DNA of 64,000 nucleotides. It comes from Tannerellaceae bacterium (lineage in GTDB: Bacteria; Bacteroidota; Bacteroidia; Bacteroidales; Tannerellaceae). The stretch lies in NCBI GenBank assembly GCA_031288175.1, contig JAITRW010000033.1:52997-116996 (forward strand), given 5' to 3'. This document shows positions 59,830 through 64,000 of the stretch, piece after piece. Each line of letters begins with the position of its first letter. Positions within the stretch are counted from its first letter, which is position 1. The notes beneath the pieces were generated by a model. That model saw only the letters and a list, made by a program, of their open reading frames with translations. It was not told the DNA's origin and searched no databases. Position numbers and translations under genes: made by a program.

Positions 59830-60915
59830 ATGAAGGATATAGTTTTTTTATTGCCGACGACGAAAGGTCCCGTGGGCGGATTTAAAGTGGTGTTTGAATA
59901 TGCAAATCGTTTTGCGGCAGATGGCTACACTGTAGGCATAGTCTATGCGGTGTCATTTTTTTTCAGCGAACGCTCGGTGAAGGGAAAGATAAAGAATATG
60001 CTAAGATTCATAAAAGGTGTGCTAAAATTCTTTTATCATACACTGACACGGAAGTTCAGGGCAGAAAACTGGTTCCCTCTGGACAAAAAAATTTCACAGC
60101 GATTGGTTTTTTCTCTGTCCGAATGTTTTGTTCCCAACTCAAAAGTATATGTAGCTACTGCAGTGGGCACATCGCCATATTTAAATAATTACAAAATAAA
60201 CGCGAGTAAAATTTATTTTGTGCAAGGCTTTGAGAATTGGAACTGGGCTACAGAGAGAGTTATTGCCACGTATCATTATCCGTTACGTAAAATAGCCATT
60301 TCAAAGTGGTTAGTAGGTTTAATAGAAAAGAGTGGGGAAACGGCAACATTCATTCCGAATGGATTTGATTTTAATTATTTCAGAAAATATATCAGTTACG
60401 AGAATAAAAACAAGCTGATCGTCACCATGTCATATAATAAATCTCCGGGAAAAGGATGTGAGGACAGTTTCAAAGCCCTGAATATCGTGAAAACCTTATA
60501 TCCGGACCTGACGGTCAATGTGTTTGGAGCTGGCCCTCGACCGGTTTCTTTACCGGCATGGTATCGTTACTGCCAAAGACCGGATAAAGATGAACATAAT
60601 AGAATATACAATGAGGCCGGAATTTTTCTGGCTGCAAGTCATGCGGAAGGTTGGGGTCTTCCCGTAGGTGAAGCTATGATCTGTGGGGCTGCTGTGGTAT
60701 GTACGGATATCGGTGGATTTAAGGAAATGTGTATACATGGGGAAACTGCATTACTCTCTCCGCCAAGGGAACCGGAGTTGCTGGCAGAGAATGTCATCCG
60801 TCTGATTGAAGATGATGAGTTACGCTACCGGATTGCAAAAACCGGTCATGACAATATAAAGAAATTTACTTGGGAAAAGTCCTACAACAAGTTTCGGGAG
60901 ATGATAGACGCATAG
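59830..60915 (+). CDS. GT4-type glycosyltransferase
   Basis: A 361-residue GT-B-fold sugar transferase for a surface polysaccharide or glycan. N-terminal FLLPTTKGPVGGFKVVFEYANRFAADGY is the usual GT4 start, NGFDFNYF and VTMSYNKSPGKGCEDSFKAL open the C-terminal half, and the donor-binding region ASHAEGWGLPVGEAMICGAAVVCTDIGGFKEM has the conserved E-x7-E pair. The ATG at 59830 is chosen over an in-frame TTG at 59824. It is the first gene after the inverted-repeat segment. The DNA from here is AT-richer than metG, suggesting an exchangeable locus. Donor and acceptor unknown. Confidence 0.88.
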   Translation: MKDIVFLLPTTKGPVGGFKVVFEYANRFAADGYTVGIVYAVSFFFSERSVKGKIKNMLRFIKGVLKFFYHTLTRKFRAENWFPLDKKISQRLVFSLSECFVPNSKVYVATAVGTSPYLNNYKINASKIYFVQGFENWNWATERVIATYHYPLRKIAISKWLVGLIEKSGETATFIPNGFDFNYFRKYISYENKNKLIVTMSYNKSPGKGCEDSFKALNIVKTLYPDLTVNVFGAGPRPVSLPAWYRYCQRPDKDEHNRIYNEAGIFLAASHAEGWGLPVGEAMICGAAVVCTDIGGFKEMCIHGETALLSPPREPELLAENVIRLIEDDELRYRIAKTGHDNIKKFTWEKSYNKFREMIDA

Positions 60916-60916
60916 A

Positions 60917-60949
60917 TTTGACGAGGGATCATTTAAACACTTATCTTTG
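60917..60949 (+). promoter_or_regulatory. Promoter of the GT2 array (TTTG ... TATCTTTG)
   Basis: TTTG at 60917-60920 and a full -7 box TATCTTTG at 60942-60949 are 21 bases apart, a good Bacteroidota promoter, 47 bases before the first GT2 ATG. The array can thus be expressed independently of the upstream GT4 gene. Confidence 0.6.
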
Positions 60950-60996
60950 TATCGCATACAGGGAAGTGTGTTGCTTCCTTATTGACAATATTACTG

Positions 60997-61980
60997 ATGA
61001 ATAAAGTAGCCGCTATTGTAGTTACTTACAACAGGAAAGAAGCTCTTTGTGCGTGCTTGGAATCCATTCGCAGGCAAACGTTGGCTCCGGAGGCGGTCTA
61101 TATTGTGGATAATCATTCGGAAGCGGATATAGCAGAGACACTTTTGTCATATAAGCTGATTCCCGAATTACCGGATAGAACAGCAGTAAAAGACTTGGTA
61201 ATCACTCATCGGATCCCATCTTATGGGGGAGAAGATGTTCGGATTAAATATATTTATAAATGTATAAATGACGGTGGTGCGGGAGGATTCTATACAGGTA
61301 TGGAAGTTGCGTACAATGACGGGTACGAATGGTTGTGGATGATGGACGATGATGGGATACCGGCAGAAAATGAATTGGAGCAATTATTGATCGGAGCGGA
61401 TAAGCATAATCTGGATTATGCCAATGCTTTGGTGGTAGACATAAAAGACAGGTATTCCTTATCTTTCGGTTTGGAATTCGGTTTGACAAAAGAAAAGACA
61501 ACCATTGATGATTATAAAGATGTTGATGTTGTTCGCAACGCAGCTAATCCGTTTAACGGCACGTTGATAAACCGCAGGATTCCGGAAAAGATTGGGTTTA
61601 TAAAAAAGGAAATGCTTATCTGGGGAGATGAGGCTGAGTATTTTTTGAGATCTATAAAGAATGGTTTTTCAGTAGGGACGGTGGTTAAAAGTATCCATTA
61701 CCATCCTCAAAACAGAGTACAAAGAGTGCCACTCTTTCCTTTTTTCAACAAGGGACCACAAATGTTTGGATATGTCGGCAAAGAACAAGAGCGGGCGTCT
61801 ATTTTTTATCGGAATCAAGGATACCTTACATATACGTATAGAAGCAAAATAAAGCTATGTGAGATGTTTATTAAATATTCGATTTTCTTTATTACACGAT
61901 TACAGTTTCTGGAATACAAAGTTTTTCTTCAATCATTTATTAATGGCTGTAAGAACAAATTTGGTGGGCAAACCATGTAA
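60997..61980 (+). CDS. GT2-family glycosyltransferase, array copy 1
   Basis: A 327-residue GT-A enzyme resembling galactofuranosyl/rhamnosyltransferases. NKVAAIVVTYNRKEALCACLESIRRQ and YIVDNHSEAD form the nucleotide-binding start, GGAGGFYTGM and WLWMMDDDGIP hold the D-D-D metal motif, and FNGTLINRRIPEKIGFIKKEMLIWGDEAEYFLR contains the expected acceptor-side catalytic acid (WGDE). Start ATG at 60997. It has its own promoter and is nearly colinear with the next two genes, with ten bases between it and copy 2. Intact reference for judging the frameshift in copy 3. Confidence 0.88.
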   Translation: MNKVAAIVVTYNRKEALCACLESIRRQTLAPEAVYIVDNHSEADIAETLLSYKLIPELPDRTAVKDLVITHRIPSYGGEDVRIKYIYKCINDGGAGGFYTGMEVAYNDGYEWLWMMDDDGIPAENELEQLLIGADKHNLDYANALVVDIKDRYSLSFGLEFGLTKEKTTIDDYKDVDVVRNAANPFNGTLINRRIPEKIGFIKKEMLIWGDEAEYFLRSIKNGFSVGTVVKSIHYHPQNRVQRVPLFPFFNKGPQMFGYVGKEQERASIFYRNQGYLTYTYRSKIKLCEMFIKYSIFFITRLQFLEYKVFLQSFINGCKNKFGGQTM

Positions 61981-61989
61981 AATTGGGTT

Positions 61990-62943
61990 ATGAAAAAAGT
62001 AGCCGCCATTGTAGTTACTCATAACAGAAAAGAGCTTCTCTGTACTTGCTTGGAATCTATCCGCAGACAAACATTAGCTCCGGATGCGATCTATATTGTG
62101 GATAATCATTCGGAGATTGACACCGCCGAAACTCTTTTATCGAATCACTATATTTCCTCTCTACCGGATACTTTTGCTTCTCACGATTCGGTAATTTCCC
62201 ATCATATCCTTTCATTAGACGGCAAGACGAATATTCGGATCGTATATATCTACAAACATCTCAATGACGGTGGTGCGGGAGGTTTTTATGCGGGTATGAA
62301 AGTTGCATACCATGATGAGTACGAATGGTTGTGGATGATGGACGACGACGGGATACCGGCAGAAAACGGTTTAGATCATTTATTGACCGGAGCGTATACG
62401 TATAACCTGGATTATGCCAATGCATTGGTAGTCAATATAAATGATAAATATACGCTGTCTTTTGGATGGGAAAGAGTAAAGAAAACGATTGCTGACTATA
62501 CAGGAGTTGATATTGTTCGCAATGCAGCCAATCCGTTTAACGGTACGTTGATAAACCGCAAAATCCCCGAAAAAATCGGTTTTGTAAAAAAAGAAATGTT
62601 TCTGTTGGGTGACGAAATGGAATACCTTTACCGTTCGCTCAAAAATGGTTTTTCCGTCGCTACCATTGTTAAAAGTATTCACTACCATCCCCCGGAAAAA
62701 GGGAAAGTGGTACTTGTCTTTCCAGGTTGCCGAAGGTTTCCGATCCTTATTTATGAGAATAGTAGAGGAGCTATTTACTATCGTAATTTGGGATACATTG
62801 AATATACCTATAAAACGACCTGGGAAGTATGGAAGACTTTTATTAAATATTCAATCTTCTTCCTTTCTCGGTTACGACTCCGTGAATATGGCATCTTCTG
62901 CCGATCATTTATCAATGGTTGCAGAAATAGATTCGACAAATAA
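61990..62943 (+). CDS. GT2-family glycosyltransferase, array copy 2
   Basis: A 317-residue close paralogue of copy 1, starting MKKVAAIVVTHNRKELLCTCLESIRRQTLAPDA. WLWMMDDDGIPAENGL and LINRKIPEKIGFVKKEMFLLGDEMEYLYRSLKNGFSVATIVKSIHYHP are conserved; the catalytic-acid segment reads LLGDE instead of IWGDE. Where the other copies have the SYGG run, this one has SLDGKTNIRI without a long G tract, so it should not slip. The C-terminal acceptor region (from about residue 235) differs more than the core, consistent with a different acceptor. Confidence 0.88.
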   Translation: MKKVAAIVVTHNRKELLCTCLESIRRQTLAPDAIYIVDNHSEIDTAETLLSNHYISSLPDTFASHDSVISHHILSLDGKTNIRIVYIYKHLNDGGAGGFYAGMKVAYHDEYEWLWMMDDDGIPAENGLDHLLTGAYTYNLDYANALVVNINDKYTLSFGWERVKKTIADYTGVDIVRNAANPFNGTLINRKIPEKIGFVKKEMFLLGDEMEYLYRSLKNGFSVATIVKSIHYHPPEKGKVVLVFPGCRRFPILIYENSRGAIYYRNLGYIEYTYKTTWEVWKTFIKYSIFFLSRLRLREYGIFCRSFINGCRNRFDK

Positions 62944-62958
62944 CATAAATAAAACACA

Positions 62959-63941
62959 ATGAAAAAAGTAACCGCTATCGTAGTTACTCACAATAGGAAA
63001 GAGCTTCTCTGTACCTGTTTGGAAGCCATCCGTAAGCAAACATTAGTTCCGGATGCGATCTATATCGTGGATAATCATTCGGAAATAGATACCGCCGAAA
63101 TGCTTTTGTCGTATAACTTTATCTCTAAATTACCGGACATAAGTGTGTTAAAAGACTCGGTAATTACTCATTTTGCGCCATCTTATGGGGGGGGGGGGAT
63201 ATTCAGATCAAGTATATTTACAAATGTGTAAATGACGGCGGTGCGGGCGGTTTTTACGCCGGTATGGTAGCTGCTTACCAAGACGGATATGAATGGTTGT
63301 GGATGATGGACGACGATGGGATGCCAGCAGAGAATGGATTGGAGCAGTTATTAATCGGAGTAGATAAGTATAATCTGGATTATGCCAATGCTTTGGTGAT
63401 AAGCGCAAATGATAGATATTCGTTAGCTTCTGGTTTGGCAAGGGTAAAAACAATCGGTTTAGGAAAAGAAACAACTATTGATGATTACAAAGGGATCGAA
63501 ATTGTCCATAACGCGGCGAGCCCATTTAACAGTACATTGATAAATCGTAGGATTCCTGAGAAAATCGGATTTATAAAAAAGGAGATGTTTATCTGGGGAG
63601 ATGAAATCGAATACCTTTTTCGAACTATGGAGAACGGTTTCTCAGTAGGGACGGTGGCCAAAAGTATCCATTATCATCCCCGAAGAAAAGACTTAGGGCA
63701 ACCAATTATCCCTTTTTTCAAGAGACCGCAAGTGACTCCGCCTGTAGCACAGTATAGTCATCGGAGCTCTATTTACTTTCGAAATAAGGGATACATCGCA
63801 TATAAGTATAGAGGTAAATTAACTGTATGTAAAATATTTGTCGGATACTCAATTTACTTTATCTTGCGATTCCGGTTTTTAGACTACAAACTTTTCGTTC
63901 AGTCATTTATCAATGGATGCAGAAACAAATTCAGCGAGTAA
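62959..63941 (+). pseudogene. GT2-family glycosyltransferase, array copy 3, frameshifted at a 12-G run (probable phase-OFF gene)
   Basis: Two reading frames together make one GT2 gene. The first (62959-63231) runs MKKVTAIVVTHNRKELLCTC to FAPSYGGGG and then into an unrelated tail IFRSSIFTNV and a stop. The second frame resumes the family sequence at once after the tract (DIQIKYIYKCVNDGGAGGFYAGM, WLWMMDDDGMP, LINRRIPEKIGFIKKEMFIWGDEIEYLFR) and continues to 63941. The break is exactly a run of 12 G at 63187-63198; 10 or 13 G would give an unbroken protein of about 327 residues. All catalytic motifs are intact. Phase variation or a homopolymer sequencing error both fit. Confidence 0.85.
63187..63198 (+). 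repeat. Homopolymer run of 12 G in GT2 copy 3
   Basis: Twelve consecutive G at codon 77 onward. Copy 1 has only GGGGG at the equivalent place (SYGGED). Confidence 0.95.
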
Positions 63942-63989
63942 ATAAAGTAAGATAACTCAATTCATTCAACTTATTAATACTTTCGAATC

Positions 63990-64000
63990 ATGAAAAAAGT
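63990..64000 (+). CDS. Probable start of a fourth GT2 array gene (cut by window end)
   Basis: ATGAAAAAAGT, the same first eleven bases as copies 2 and 3, 48 bases after the stop of copy 3. Only the position and this match support it. Confidence 0.45.

Noticed and set aside
63264..63941. Separate 225-residue glycosyltransferase gene
   Set aside because: Family sequence continues upstream of its ATG right to the G tract and lacks the nucleotide-binding start, so it is the 3' part of the split copy 3.

Overview
The window looks like chromosomal DNA from a member of the order Bacteroidales (phylum Bacteroidota). The evidence is a SusC/SusD pair, two giant secreted proteins ending in type IX secretion (T9SS) sorting domains, a UvrB/C-motif ClpC, and many start sites preceded by the Bacteroidota -7 box TAnnTTTG. 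T9SS substrates point away from the genus Bacteroides and towards a Porphyromonadaceae/Tannerellaceae-like lineage, but genus cannot be fixed from this sequence alone.

Layout. 1-11.6 kb: end-truncated gpmI, a giant beta-helix/BIG2 surface protein, trmD, then ruvB, dnaA and a phosphohexomutase on the minus strand. 11.7-22.4 kb: purL and an ATP-grasp-like gene, a divergent fabH-fabG pair, then a plus-strand run purM-prfA-LiaF-like-membrane LytTR regulator. 22.4-27.1 kb: a lone susC-susD pair on the minus strand. 27.5-32.9 kb: pheA-aminotransferase-pdxB, a tRNA-Gln, and rpsA. 33-40.1 kb, minus strand: mfd, pta, an M16 peptidase and a glmM-type mutase. 40.3-46.7 kb: a second, larger beta-helix (Pmp-like)/BIG2/T9SS protein. 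46.7-59.6 kb: rlmD, then a tight run permease-trpC-trpF-clpC-thiG-thiC, a TPR protein, and metG. 59.8 kb to the end: an AT-richer surface-glycan locus with one GT4 enzyme and a tandem array of closely related GT2 enzymes that continues past the window.

Most genes are housekeeping (purine, fatty acid, aromatic amino acid, thiamine, PLP, DNA repair, translation). The accessory content is concentrated in the cell surface: two paralogous T9SS adhesin-like giants, the SusCD transporter, and the glycosyltransferase array.

The most striking signals concern switchable surface expression. (i) The third GT2 gene is split by a run of 12 G; 10 or 13 G would restore the frame, so it has the form of a phase-variable gene caught in the OFF state. 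(ii) A 21-bp inverted repeat pair with core AGTTC-N5-GAACT flanks a 142-bp segment immediately upstream of the glycan locus, resembling Bacteroides invertible promoter regions. (iii) Long G/C runs also lie inside susC (10), in the susC upstream region (8) and inside the LiaF-like gene (9). Other oddities are a ClpC without its N-terminal domain but with an eight-Asp run, and a 100-bp-offset duplication of the pheA promoter and start codon. No CRISPR array, insertion sequence, rRNA or convincing replication origin was seen.
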